Part shown: piece by piece, positions 22,950 to 33,080 of the stretch
Layout: every line of letters starts with the position of its first letter
Position numbering within the stretch: position 1 is the stretch's first letter
Assembly (NCBI RefSeq): GCF_963678635.1
Contig: NC_087065.1
Span: forward strand, 39,159,599 to 39,223,598
DNA length: 64,000 nt
DNA from: Symsagittifera roscoffensis
Taxonomy: Eukaryota; Xenacoelomorpha; Acoela; Convolutidae
Reading direction: 5' to 3'
Translations under genes and position numbers: made by a program
Notes under the pieces: generated by a model
Databases searched by the model: none
What the model saw: only the letters and a program-made list of their open reading frames with translations
What the model was told of the DNA's origin: nothing

Positions 22950-23720
22950 AGACCAAGCGGAAGTAGAATACTCACCAATTCAACATAAAGACATCCAATA
23001 TATTTTGAGTGAGTTTGAAGAATTGTTTGAACGCAAAAATTTGCTCACAAATTGTGAAGTTCGAACTCATTTTCACCAACCGTTACACCCAATACAAGTT
23101 AAGGGCAAGCTTAAGAGTTCCTATGAAAGTCCTACCTGAGGTTGAAGAAACAATCGAAAATCGTTGAAAGGGTGGCCCATTGTTAGGTTGGGAAAATGCA
23201 CATAAGATTGTTTCATTTTGCCTACGGTAGCCTCGGCAAAACGGGACGGATTCCTGAAATTAACCCTAAACTCAAAATTGATCAAAAAGCTGATTTATCG
23301 AAATCGTTATTAAATGGCAAACAAGAATGAGCTGGTCGATAATGAGACATTGGCTTTAAGTGGCGGTACGGATGCACCAATATATTTTTCGAAAATTAGT
23401 TTGAAATACGCCTATTTTAAATGACATTGATTAAAGAAACTAGTCAACAATGCAACTTTAGTATTGTTGAGGCGAGTTTAACGGGTACATACGGCTTCAA
23501 AATGGGATTCTGCGGTTTGGGACATATGCCGAACGAGTTTCAGCGGGTAATGGATTCCGGGTTGGAACATTTGCCGGGGATGCATGTTCATCTAGGTGAT
23601 ATCCTAATTCTAACTAGAGAGTCTGAAGAACGCCATTGGCGGGAAATAAGAATTGTACTAAATGTGCTAGCAATTATAATACTGCGGTCAAATGGAGTAG
23701 GTATACATTCTTCGTAGAGA
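22950..23720 (+). pseudogene. Reverse transcriptase remnant, element D
   Basis: The palm region is readable at 23421-23717, including QQCNFSIVEASLTGTYGFKM and GLGHMPNEFQRVMD. The catalytic box that should be Y-L-D-D reads HLGD (23589-23600), so polymerase activity would be lost even without the stops. Upstream fingers are spread over several frames. Confidence 0.75.
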
Positions 23721-23759
23721 AATTTTAGTTACTGGGGTTTCGTCTATCCAATAGGAGTA

Positions 23760-24420
23760 GAGTCCCAGTGCAAATAAAGATCGAATCTATCGTTCAAATG
23801 AAAAAACTGGAAAATGTTACCAATATTTGTTCACTAATTGTTTCAATGAACCAATTTATCCAATTTATTCCTAATTTATTCGCAACAAGGCAACCGTTTT
23901 GAAACCTAAAGAAAAAAATTTCAACGTTTGAATGGGGTTCTTATCATGGAAAGGCTTTTGCGAAAATGAAAGAATCAATCGGCAATTTTGTCCAAAGGCA
24001 CCACCTCGATGTTGAAAACAAACAAGAACAAAGTGCGGCGCTTCAAAGCAAAGATTGGGCCGCCTTGGAAAAACTCCATACCGATGGCTGGAAACCTGTT
24101 TCGAGGTTCTTAAATGAGGCTGAGCTAAAATACAGCATTAACGGATTAGAAATTGTAGCGGTCGTTTGTGCTGAGACTTATTATCCTTACTACTTATTCT
24201 GAGCTCCGTTCAAGATTTTCACGGTTCATAAGGAGCTATTATCATGCTTGTTGGACGAAAAGAATACTAAAACAACAGAAACGCGGTTAGTGCGTCGGGT
24301 CGGTCGCTTGTTGCCTTTTGACTACGAAAAAGAACATATATCTGGGAAAAATATGGGTTTAGTTGACTAATTATCCAGGCACTCGGTTGGGACGCTCCGG
24401 TAAGTTCGAAACTGCATAAT
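23760..24420 (+). pseudogene. RNase H remnant, element D
   Basis: Frame 23966-24202 includes FLNEAELKYSINGLEIVAVV, equivalent to the conserved E-x-K-Y-S-T-N-E-L-E block but with the catalytic region altered. The following frame gives HKELLSCLL, VRRVGRLLPFDYEKEHISGK and a LVDYLSRH-like end, matching the C-terminal Ty3/gypsy RNase H order. Confidence 0.7.
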
Positions 24421-24817
24421 ACTTTTGTTGTGGCGCAAATCAATAATATTATTAGGCTATTACAACCGTCGGTGCTCAGTAACGCTGGAACGTGTAACCG
24501 AAGTAATGACGTAATGTGTAAAACGATATCGGAACAAAAATCAGGTCATCAAAAGGAATATGCAGCGAAAATAAATCGACGCTTTTCTCAAATGTCATTC
24601 GATCAAATTGTGTTTATCAATTCACTCGCATACAGAGCAGTGCTCAATTTGTAAGTTAAAAAATCTATTGCCAATAAGCGGTATGAGTACGGATTTATAA
24701 ACCAAAGAAACTGACCGACAAGGGATCCAAAATACCAAAACGTTACCGTCGATTAATGTCCACGGGAAAACATCAAATCGGCAGCCAACGGATGACATTA
24801 GTGTTATCCCGCCGGCT

Positions 24818-25480
24818 ATGTTTTCCAGTATCTTGTTTGAGTGGCCAGAAATCTTTGATGCTGATTTTATTGCAATTCTAACAAAGGCCGATGAACTTCT
24901 CAATTGTCTTGTCGAAACTTTACTTGCTAAAAGTTACGACCAAGGTAGACATTTAGGTCTTTTTTTTCACAATTACCCGGACAAACTCCATACGTCACAT
25001 GGAATTCTTTTCCTCGAAGATAGAAGAGTTATATCGCATCAACTAATAGTACCAGTTGTGATGCGGCTGCACCAGGGATATACGGGCATGTTCAAGAAGC
25101 GAGATGTCGCAAGCAACTAATTCTGGTGGCAACATATGAATCGCCAGATTCAAATTTTAGCGGCGAATTGCAAGGGGTGCGTGAAGTCGGGTAGGAATTT
25201 GAAGTCAACATTTCCGGAGGGGCGCGTTACTAAATTGAATCTCTTAAAAGAGCCTAATCAAGAGCTGTTGAACTTTTTAGATCAGCTACCGCCGATATGG
25301 GGTGCTAATAAGTTTCTGTTTGGTTGCATCGATAGATTTTCAGAGTTTTCTTTGATGCAGATCACCACTAGAACAACAGCTACTGTGATTAAAGATATTC
25401 TTGAAAATTATATCGCACTGTACGCGATCCCAAGAGCCATTCGTAAAAACCAGGTGTCGGGTTTCATTGCAAAATAGATA
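24818..25480 (+). pseudogene. Integrase zinc-binding and core remnant, element D
   Basis: An H-H-C-C region is recognisable, with RLHQGYTGMFKKRDV, a stop, WWQHMNRQIQ and CKGCVKSGRNLK. The core follows with LDQLPPIWGANKFLFGCIDR and an AIRKNQVSGF segment where the second catalytic Asp would be expected (R-x-D), here Asn. The frame ends at 25477. Confidence 0.75.
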
Positions 25481-25559
25481 CAGGAAGTTTGTACCACTAT
25501 TAACATTCAGTTAATTTTTGCTACGGTAGAACAGCATCTTGCCACGGGATCAGTGAAAA

Positions 25560-25940
25560 GATGCATACGTACACTGCGAGAACGTCTCATGGCTTAATCG
25601 TTTCGGAAACCATTACCGGCGCTAAAGTCAGCACCGAATTAGATTTTGTTCACAATTCGAACAACATTTCATCAATCAATGGGATGTTCGCCATTTGAGG
25701 CTCAGTTTAGTCGGAAACCAAATAAGGTCTGGCATATGGTCCCAAAAAGTGCTTGGTCGAGTAATTTATTTTGGAGAAATGTTTTGTATTTTCTAGATCG
25801 CAATAAGAAGATGTTTTCGGCACGAGTTATGCAGGAATACACGAGTCCGGACGACGACACTACCATGGGCATATACAATCGGGTAGAGCATCCGCTGGCG
25901 GAATCAACACCATTCCAGAGTGGGGAACCTAGCACTTGAA
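25560..25940 (+). pseudogene. Integrase C-terminal remnant, element D
   Basis: Frame 25646-25939 contains MGCSPFEAQFSRKPNKVW, the conserved PFE-x-x-F-x-RKPN motif near the end of gypsy integrase cores. It corresponds to the HFNRKPN segment at the start of the 8917-9993 frame in element B, so B and D belong to related lineages. Confidence 0.75.
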
Positions 25941-26302
25941 CGATTAGGGCGCCAGTCTTTGCCGCTCAAAAGAAAGGTTATCGTCTATTTCGGAAAAATC
26001 AAGATCGGTTGAAATCGCAACCATACTTCGAACTTTGAACGAGAGAGTAAAACGGGAATCGGATCTTACCGTAACGTTGGACTAAGGAAAGGTGGTATAT
26101 AAATCTGATATTTCGATTCGAAGTCACTAGCGACGCTGGATAAGTCTTTGCCGCCACGGCCAACAGACCGCCGTAAGGAAGCGGCTTTGAAAACTACTGC
26201 AGAACTACCTACAGGATCAATACCACGACAACCTTTGGGCGATGTAACGAGAACAGCCAACAATCCCATTTGTATTGACGTATAGACAGTTCCATCGAGG
26301 GT

Positions 26303-26827
26303 TTGATGCCCACCGACAGCCCGACGGTTAATCGGGACGCCATCAGGCTGTTGCCTAAGGCCAAGGGCAACGGGTCGCCGAGGGAACCGCCGAGTGTAGC
26401 GGAGGACAAGAGAGCCAAAAAGATACCAACTGATCTTATCGTTCCTTATTTCAGATTAGAGGAGAGTAGCGTGGTACTAAAGCATACGGAGATTCGGGGA
26501 AAACAATCAACGCCGATCGTGATATTGTCCATGGATGAGGGAGAGGATGCACCGAACACGACAACCCATGAATCGACTGACATGGACAAACAGGAAGGAA
26601 ATGTACAAACTAAGGAGGAGGGCGAGCTAACATCCAGCCCGGAGGCGATCAAGACGGAAACGGTAGTAATGGGACATACACCTGAGAATCTTTTGCAAGG
26701 GAGGCCTAGTCCAGTGGTTCAAACCCCTAAACCAGTGCTGCACCATGACACGAGGCCACTCAGGGGTAGGCGACTGCCGAACTTTTTGGAAGAACGTTTC
26801 TTCACAAGTGCGGTCACAACGGAGTAA
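26303..26827 (+). pseudogene. pol C-terminal tail, element D
   Basis: A 174-codon open frame, acidic and Thr/Pro-rich, ends with RPLRGRRLPNFLEERFFTSA. This basic motif followed by an aromatic segment matches in position and character the RRSSR...GKRYFIDVV end of element B pol. It is the longest uninterrupted frame in element D. Confidence 0.6.
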
Positions 26828-26899
26828 ATGTGGTGACGGACAAAGATACTTCGGATGAAGACCTTAAGGCAAGCAACCTCAGGTATATCGGGTGGTAAA

Positions 26900-27760
26900 A
26901 CTGTCATAACAGACAACGAGGGCAAGCTCAGGTGGGCGAGCGGACACCAATTAAGAAATTGTTAATTAGCCCGAAAAAGATCCCAAGCCCAAAGAAACGT
27001 GCTGCTGAATATACTTATTTCGATAGAGAAAAATGTCGTTTTTGTTGGGGCGACGATTATGTCCAAGATGATTTTATTGGCCTGGGCCAGATTGTGTCGG
27101 AGTACTTTGTAGATGTGCTTGAAAAATTGTGTTGGATTAAAAAACACAACAACGGGGTTTGCCATCACTGGTCGATGCCTATGGTAAAAACGTGGACGGA
27201 ACCCGAATTCAAGCATTACACCAGGGACTGGAGGCACGAATCAGAAACAGTCAGAATAATCCGGCGCTTGTTAAATTGGTTGACGTAGAACAAGCGGAAA
27301 TTCAGCGGACGAGGGAGGCCCTCGATAAAGCGGGCCATGCTTTATTAAACATATTAGCGGTCGAATGGGGAATGGCAGTCGTTGTGTCACGCCGGATTAG
27401 TAGTACCGAAATGAATAGTCATTCCAAAGAAACACAGGGGCATCAATTCTTTCGGTGATGGATAATGGTGAATCAAGCTCAGATCTATTAGTAGAGCAAG
27501 CAGGGCCGACGGTGGACTATCAGTCAGTTACGCAGCCCGTGGTAATCATGGACATTGCGGCACTTTACGACTTGGGCTCCTAACAGCTAGAGAATGTGGA
27601 CGGCGAAAAAATGATTTCGGGCAAAGCCGACATCAGTGGTTACTCAAGCGTTGCAATGGCCACCGACAATTTGGACATCGCGGACGATATGTCGGCCATT
27701 AGTATGACTGAGGAAGACCAGTGGCAGATATTGGAAGAGTTAGAAAACTTGTGACGTGCC
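26900..27760 (+). pseudogene. Extra ORF downstream of pol, element D
   Basis: Overlapping frames 26932-27288 and 27159-27458, then 27460-27755, encode a protein of about 250 residues not matching integrase or known env features. The first part is Lys/Pro-rich (KKLLISPKKIPSPKKR) and contains CRFC and CHHW; the end is acidic (DQWQILEELENL). It lies between the pol tail and the polypurine tract. No signal peptide or membrane segment is seen, so an envelope gene is not supported. Confidence 0.45.
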
Positions 27761-27924
27761 AACTTATGATGCTAACGGAATATGAAGCCAACGGGGCCCG
27801 ACCCGAGAGGGGAAAAAAGTCGATTGGAGTTTAAAACTTTAGTTCATTAAACAATAAACTGATTATTGACTGATTGAATACTTAGTGCAGTAACTTAATG
27901 GTTATTATGATTTTCTTGATTTAG

Positions 27925-27936
27925 TTGAAGGGGGAG
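27925..27936 (+). promoter_or_regulatory. Polypurine tract, element D
   Basis: The purine run GAAGGGGGAG lies immediately before TGTAGTGGAGG, which starts the right LTR with TG. This is the expected plus-strand priming site. Confidence 0.7.
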
Positions 27937-28100
27937 TGTAGTGGAGGCTGCTTAACTGGTTATGTAAATTATGTTATAAGCACTATTATATACTGTACTT
28001 AGGTAACATGGTCAAGTTCAACGCTATAGAGAGCGCTTGAACTGCAGATTGCGACTGACGAACGTCTTCTTTCAGAATTGAAACGTTATATTTGTCAACT
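27937..28100 (+). repeat. 3' LTR remnant, element D
   Basis: Begins TGTAGTGGAGG after a polypurine tract. Shares ordered blocks with 21565-21710. The right boundary is unclear and the LTR may continue to about 28200. Confidence 0.7.
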
Positions 28101-28509
28101 GTTTTATTAAGTCTTACTTATTTCTATACGGAGGTTAGAAATAATTCCAGAATTCATAAATCAATTGCTTATACTATAAATACTGTAGACTATTTCTACT
28201 TTGGTCTTTTAGTAAAATAGGTTAATTGACATTTCTTTCATCTGGTATTTTGACAAGATAAGTTGTGATTGGGTTGCTATTTCATAGATAAATTTCGCAT
28301 AAAGCACACTGTATGTTTGTATGCTATCTATTTTCGACTGGAAATATCCATAAAAGTTCTTACTTCAATCCTGACTCCAGTCTTATTTTGTTTTGTTAAG
28401 TCAATAGATATTATTGAAGTTCAGGAAAGCTATACGGTTAGGGTTTTTTTCTGGATATTTTTAAAGAGGTCTGTTTATAAAACAGTCAATTTCACAATTT
28501 TTATTTTTC

Positions 28510-28528
28510 GGGGGGGGGGGGGGGGGGG
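28510..28528 (+). repeat. 19-bp poly-G tract
   Basis: An uninterrupted run of 19 G, preceded by TTTTTC and followed by AGATGCGGATTTT. Such runs are prone to length change and sequencing error. Confidence 0.95.
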
Positions 28529-28789
28529 AGATGCGGATTTTCAAAATATTTTCGAAAGTTTTGACAATCTTTTTTTTAGGTCGACCAAATTGATTTTCCG
28601 AGATCTAAAGCACTAAAAAGACTCTGTTTTTGCCAAATTTTCTGCGTCGCAGGAAAATTTTTGAAAATACAGGTAAAAAAAGCTCGTTTTTGGGCACTTT
28701 ATGGAAAATTTTGACGAAAAATAATTAGGTTTTTTGCCGCGCGCTCCCCCCTCAAAATTAAACATTTTGGCTCCAAAGGCGCCTTTAGA

Positions 28790-28925
28790 AAAATTTTAGG
28801 GTCGCCCGGCCAAAAATGGATTTCTTAAAAAGTACCAAAGGGGGGACCCTTTGAGTCGGCAGGGGGTCGAATACCTGAGACGGGGCGTCCAACACTCCCG
28901 CCCCCCCCCCCTAAATTCGCCGCTG
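28790..28925 (+). mobile_element. MITE-like repeat, copy 1
   Basis: Contains AGTACCAAAGGGGGGACCCT followed by TTGAGTCGGCAG and a TCGAATA, then a C-run and CTAAATTCGCCGCTG. The central block is shared with 29984-30030. The end resembles the TAAATCCGCC terminus of the second copy, which suggests a short terminal-inverted-repeat element. Confidence 0.5.
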
Positions 28926-29341
28926 TTTTGGACCCTAAATTCTGCCGTACTAATGCTATTGCTTCAACTGTTTTCAATGTAAAACCCGAGTATTCAAATT
29001 GAAATAACATTATAGTGTGACGCCTGGTGTCAGAATTACCACAGACGACAAACAAAACTTAGAATACGCTCGGCTTTATTCAAAACATAAACCTGGCATA
29101 ATTATCATGCATATCTATAACAATTGATGTTTCAGATGAAAACTCGAGCCCGGTTAAAGTCTCGGCAAGCTGCGTGAGAGGATCATGAATAGGTTCAATT
29201 TATTCTAATTATACAGATCATACAATATGCAATGGGTCGAAATTATGGATCTTGTTAACTACTTGCCCCTTGTAACGAATATCCCCCCTATAAAGAAAGA
29301 ATTGAACAGTTAAGCATTGCCAATTTATACCTTGTTAACTA

Positions 29342-29373
29342 CCCCCCCCCCCTTGCAATGGGGGGGGGGGGGG
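29342..29373. repeat. C11/G14 hairpin
   Basis: Eleven C (29342-29352), seven intervening bases, then fourteen G (29360-29373) form a potential hairpin or quadruplex-prone element. The phrase CTTGTTAACTAC precedes both this tract and a diverged copy about 80 bp upstream (29251-29280), which lacks the long runs. Confidence 0.85.
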
Positions 29374-29933
29374 AATAGTTAGCAAGAGCAAGATCCGAAA
29401 TTATAATTTCACCTATGATCTGTTAGATTGGTGATATATAAATGAGCCCACGTGCTATTCAGCTATATACTGTGGATGAATGACAAGGAGACGGGTCCGA
29501 TCTAGACAGCGAAATTAATTACGAGCTAATCAAACAAAGTGAAGGTATTTTGGCGGGTAATTGAACGAATGAGGCGGTAAACGAATAATTGTTTCACAAT
29601 TTACTTGACCTCATCGAACGAAAAATTAAAATATCACAATATTCGGCGAATACTTTTTTCCTAATTGAGTGCCTTGTGTCTGCTTTGTATGTTTTACTGT
29701 ATTTCATAATTGCTTATTAAGTTCACGGCCTGGATCAGACCCGTCTCCGTGTAATTTACCTATCTTTTGTGATATGGGTAGACTGGGTCAGTCGAGTTCA
29801 TCTTTTAATTCCTTGTGATGATCTGTGATTACAGATTGAAGTGACTCTATGATTCGAAATTGAATTAACCGATCGAATTAAAAACTGACAGAAAATGCGC
29901 AAAGTAGATACCCCATCTGCAGGCTTACGTCCA

Positions 29934-30090
29934 CAAGCGGATTTAGGGGGGGGGAGCGGACGCTTCTTCTTTCAGAGATTCGATAGTACCAAAGGAGGGA
30001 CCCTTTGGGTCGGCAGTGATTCGAATCCATGAGCGGGGGGCTGGGGGTTGGGAAAGCGTTATTTTTTTCGTAAATCCGCCTTTGACTCTG
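29934..30090 (+). mobile_element. MITE-like repeat, copy 2
   Basis: Starts AAGCGGATTTAGGGGGGGG and ends CGTAAATCCGCCTTTG, which are near-perfect inverted termini. It contains GTACCAAAGGAGGGACCCTT followed by TGGGTCGGCAGT, shared with copy 1. Too short to encode a transposase. Confidence 0.6.
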
Positions 30091-30282
30091 TGCATTCTCT
30101 GTCAGTTTATATTTTCGGCCGGTTTATTCAAATTCTTATCGCACGACTCACTTCAATCTGATGGAAGTAATTACAGGTCATCTCAAGGAGTTATAAGATA
30201 AGCTCAAATGACCCAGTTTTGTGGTACATAATATTTGAGTGTAAGATACAAGCCTTGCTAAATCCTAAATTGCACAACCAAA

Positions 30283-31131
30283 ATGCGTTATCACTCAACT
30301 TTTCAGCGAATGCTCCGAAACAAGTTCACCAAAACTTATATTTCAACTTCTGCAGCTCTGAGATCTCCAAAACCCGTCATGCCGGCAGGTCCAGTGCCGC
30401 AATGTCTTCAGCAAACTCCCAATTTAAGTTACGAGGAGCTTCTTAGTATAAAAATGGAGAACTTGAACCGATCACTTAAAACCTTCTTCTCGAAACCTCT
30501 AGTTCTATCATCAGCTAGTATGCAATGGGTGTTTGACATAGAAAATAAAAGGTATCTGGACTTTCACGGTGGATTCGTTGTCATATCAGTGGGACATTGT
30601 CATCCAAGACTGCGCGCGGTGCTGAGAGATCAGATTGAGACACTATGGCACGCACCCTCTAGTTATACCCATCCTCAGATCATAACTTATGCTCAGAAGT
30701 TAGCCGCAAAGCTCCCGGACCCGTTGAAGGTAGTTTACTTCGTCAATTCGGGCTCTGAGGCGGTTGACATGGCTATGCTTTTGGCACGTCTTGCCAGTGG
30801 AAACTCAGATATAGTGGCGCTGAGAAACGCGTACCATGGAACCAGCATGGGAGCTTTGGGGTTGATGGCCGTTCCAACATGGAACTACAACGTACCAAAC
30901 AGGCATAATATCGTGCACCTGGGAATGAAAGTTGATCCTTATCAAGGACATTACGGGGGGCAAAACTGTCGTGATAGCATGTCTCAAGTAGTAGGACGGC
31001 CTTGTGATTGCAGTGAAGATCAGTGCAAGGCATCGCAATTGTATGTTAAGGAGTTTCAAGACACTGTTTCCTACATGACAAGCGAAAAGATTGCAGGGTT
31101 CATCGTTGAATCAATCCATGGAAGCGGTGGC
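30283..31131 (+). CDS. AGXT2: Alanine-glyoxylate aminotransferase 2-like, 5' part
   Basis: A PLP-dependent class III aminotransferase. Family members move amino groups from alanine or related donors to glyoxylate in mitochondria. The first ~35 residues are basic and Ser/Thr-rich with few acidic residues, as in a mitochondrial presequence. The fold-type I signatures follow: GHCHP (104-108), NSGSEA (155-160, phosphate binding), AYHGTS (183-188) and AGFIVESI (271-278, equivalent to AGFFAEPIQG in the family). A CDCSEDQC segment (241-248) corresponds to a Cys-rich insertion typical of AGXT2. The reading frame runs without introns into the N gap, so the PLP lysine half is not visible. The nearest alternative is PHYKPL/ETNPPL-type class III enzymes, which is less likely. 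Confidence 0.9.
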
Positions 31132-31331
31132 NNNNNNNNNNNNNNNNNNNNNNNNNNNNNNNNNNNNNNNNNNNNNNNNNNNNNNNNNNNNNNNNNNNNN
31201 NNNNNNNNNNNNNNNNNNNNNNNNNNNNNNNNNNNNNNNNNNNNNNNNNNNNNNNNNNNNNNNNNNNNNNNNNNNNNNNNNNNNNNNNNNNNNNNNNNNN
31301 NNNNNNNNNNNNNNNNNNNNNNNNNNNNNNN
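31132..31331. other. Assembly gap, 200 N
   Basis: Exactly 200 unknown bases, a likely arbitrary placeholder. The aminotransferase is open on the left; a different acidic frame is open on the right. The true distance and even adjacency are uncertain. Confidence 0.95.
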
Positions 31332-31922
31332 ACAGTGACTTCGACGAAAACATCGTTATCAGCTTTTGATGACAAACGCTACATCCTCGATGATGGTCAG
31401 CAGACTCTTCCCTACGGTCACAAAAACATCGTGGGTCAAACTGTGATTGGCATTGATGATAGTGATGACAATACAGCCGCTGTTAATTCTGACCCAACTG
31501 ACAATGACGATTTGGAAAACTGGATGCCATTTTTTGAAGATCGTCAACAGCCAGTGTCGTGGGATTGTGACGATTTCCTAGATGGGGTGTCTGAAGAATT
31601 CGCTAACACTCAAAACGTTGATTGGGACCATCCGGAAATTGATGATGAATACTCTGAGGATAGTTTTGCTGTTGAGAACACACAACCACATCGCTCGCTT
31701 CGACAACTGATGGACCAGGTCAATAGCAGTTGGCAAACTCCAGACCCCGGTCTGATTCGGGCAGCAGAAACCAACGACAGTGATATTGATAGCGGGGATA
31801 TCGCGGATCTGGAGGCCAATACTTCCGATGAGGACGAGTCGTCATTCTTCAACGGTTCGTTTTTCGATTATGAAGCAGTTGAAGTAGAAGAACCACGGTC
31901 AAAAAATCGACGAATAGATTAA
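31332..31922 (+). CDS. 3' end of an acidic protein, 5' end in gap
   Basis: The frame is open from the first base after the gap for about 196 codons. It starts TSTKTSLSAFDDKRYILDDG, then QTLPYGHK. A similar DDKRYIL...TL-x-GH ending is remembered from C-termini of transposon- or virus-type DNA polymerase ORFs in invertebrates, which cannot be confirmed here. The remaining ~160 residues are strongly acidic and low in hydrophobics (DDSDDN, DSDIDSGDIADLE, SDEDESSF), ending with the basic SKNRRID. It does not continue the aminotransferase, whose C-terminal half should contain a GFGR and PLP-lysine segment. An AATAAA lies 37 bp past the stop. It is possibly part of a transposon or a host gene of unknown role. 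Confidence 0.65.
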   Translation, partial: TVTSTKTSLSAFDDKRYILDDGQQTLPYGHKNIVGQTVIGIDDSDDNTAAVNSDPTDNDDLENWMPFFEDRQQPVSWDCDDFLDGVSEEFANTQNVDWDHPEIDDEYSEDSFAVENTQPHRSLRQLMDQVNSSWQTPDPGLIRAAETNDSDIDSGDIADLEANTSDEDESSFFNGSFFDYEAVEVEEPRSKNRRID

Positions 31923-31958
31923 AACACAAAAAAACACCACATTAATTTTTGTATAGTA

Positions 31959-31964
31959 AATAAA
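31959..31964 (+). terminator. AATAAA polyadenylation signal
   Basis: AATAAA lies 37 nt after the stop codon of the acidic ORF, with T-rich sequence following. Suitable position for 3'-end formation. Confidence 0.55.
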
Positions 31965-32297
31965 ATTCAGTTATTTAATATGAGAATTGTCTGTACAAAA
32001 AATTTGACCTACCGCTATTCCGTGTTTAGTGTGTATTTAAGTGCGAGATTTTGTTCAGCTTTGGAACTCAATTAATCTGGGATATAAACAATTTCATTTA
32101 AGCGATAATGTCTTTAGCATACTTTTGTATGTATTTGTATGTAATATGAGTTTGAATCAAAGTTTTAAGAAGAATTGAGCAAACAGTCTATAGCGCAGTT
32201 AAACACTCCAGCTGGTTTCAGAATGAAGATTTGGCAAATCCTTTCCCGCATCAAACATGTAACCACAACGTTCAGTGGGAATACTCAATAATATACC

Positions 32298-32434
32298 GAA
32301 GTTTTACATGAGGACTATTAGGTATAAAATTATACATGGTGACAATTAGGATTATTACATAGTGACCATTGCTGATCATTTAAAACATGGTGACCATTAT
32401 GATTTATACCTAATGGTCATCCATGTATGAAACC
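32298..32434. repeat. Palindromic (hairpin) element
   Basis: The left arm near 32300-32345 (ATTAGGTATAAA, ACATGGTGAC) and the right arm near 32382-32430 (GTGACCAT, TTTATACCTAAT) are inverted copies over roughly 45 bp with a few mismatches. A 19-C tract (32433-32451) abuts the right end. Likely a foldback MITE or remnant. Confidence 0.65.
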
Positions 32435-32865
32435 CCCCCCCCCCCCCCCCCGATCCTAACGCACTATATGCATAATACTCATAGAACTTAAAAAGCTATG
32501 GTAAACTGCACATATGGGTCAATGAAACATAAAAAACAATCACATGATACTCCAAAATAAAATTTTACTTAATAAGTGTACAGAAACGAAGTGATGCTTC
32601 GCGTCACTTGCGATGCCTTGCTTCACTTGCGATGCCGTAATATTATTTCAAAACGAGTAGATCAAAAAGTTGATATCAATGTAGAATTTTTTCTCTAAAC
32701 AGATTTCGGGAACAAGAATTATTGCATGAAGTTCACACTAACTTCATCCTCATGTCTGAGCCTACCTGCAATGCATTAAATGAGATTCCTAATTAATTTA
32801 GTTATTTAATTTCACTGGCCGATCAGCCTATAAGTTGCAGCAATTTATCATCTAACCGTTAAAAC

Positions 32866-33080
32866 ATGACAACAAAAGTAAGTTTTTAAAATTTTTGATA
32901 AACATTTTAAAAAGTACTATATCTCAATGGCGAAAATAAGAGTTCGCAGTTAAAGCTCGGATGGACAAAAAAGGGAAATTAAAGCCAACCGAGTTTTGGA
33001 AGATTGTCAAACAACGCAAGGAAAACGAAAACGATTTGTACTTTTTTCGACAAAAAATAGATGATCTTGAAGCTGTTTGA
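32866..33080 (+). CDS. Possible two-exon 49-aa gene with 65-bp intron
   Basis: ATG ACA ACA AAA is followed at once by a canonical GTAAGT donor (32878). An acceptor AG at 32941-32942 restores frame to an exon that reads FAVKARMDKKGKLKPTEFWK and ends EAV-stop at 33078-33080. The intron would be 65 bp (32878-32942). The predicted product is small, basic and helical. A CCTATAAGT sequence lies about 37 bp before the ATG. An alternative acceptor (CAG ending 32949) gives an early stop. The family is not recognised; the second exon alone could be a 39-aa ORF by chance. Confidence 0.35.

Larger units (their letters stand above)
21565..28100 (+). mobile_element. Decayed Ty3/gypsy LTR retrotransposon D
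   Basis: LTR remnants at 21565-21710 and from 27937 share ACTGGTTATGTAAA, GTAACATGGTCAA and GCTATAGAGAGCG. Between them gag, a CCHC knuckle, protease, reverse transcriptase, RNase H, integrase and a C-terminal tail occur in Ty3/gypsy order, broken by many stops. A polypurine tract lies just before the right LTR. Active-site residues are lost in several enzymes, so the element is dead. Confidence 0.85.

Noticed and set aside
26900-27760. Envelope gene of element D
   Set aside because: No signal peptide, transmembrane segment or cleavage-like site is seen.
28269-28616. 115-codon plus frame
   Set aside because: Crosses the 19-G run, giving poly-Gly, and has random composition.
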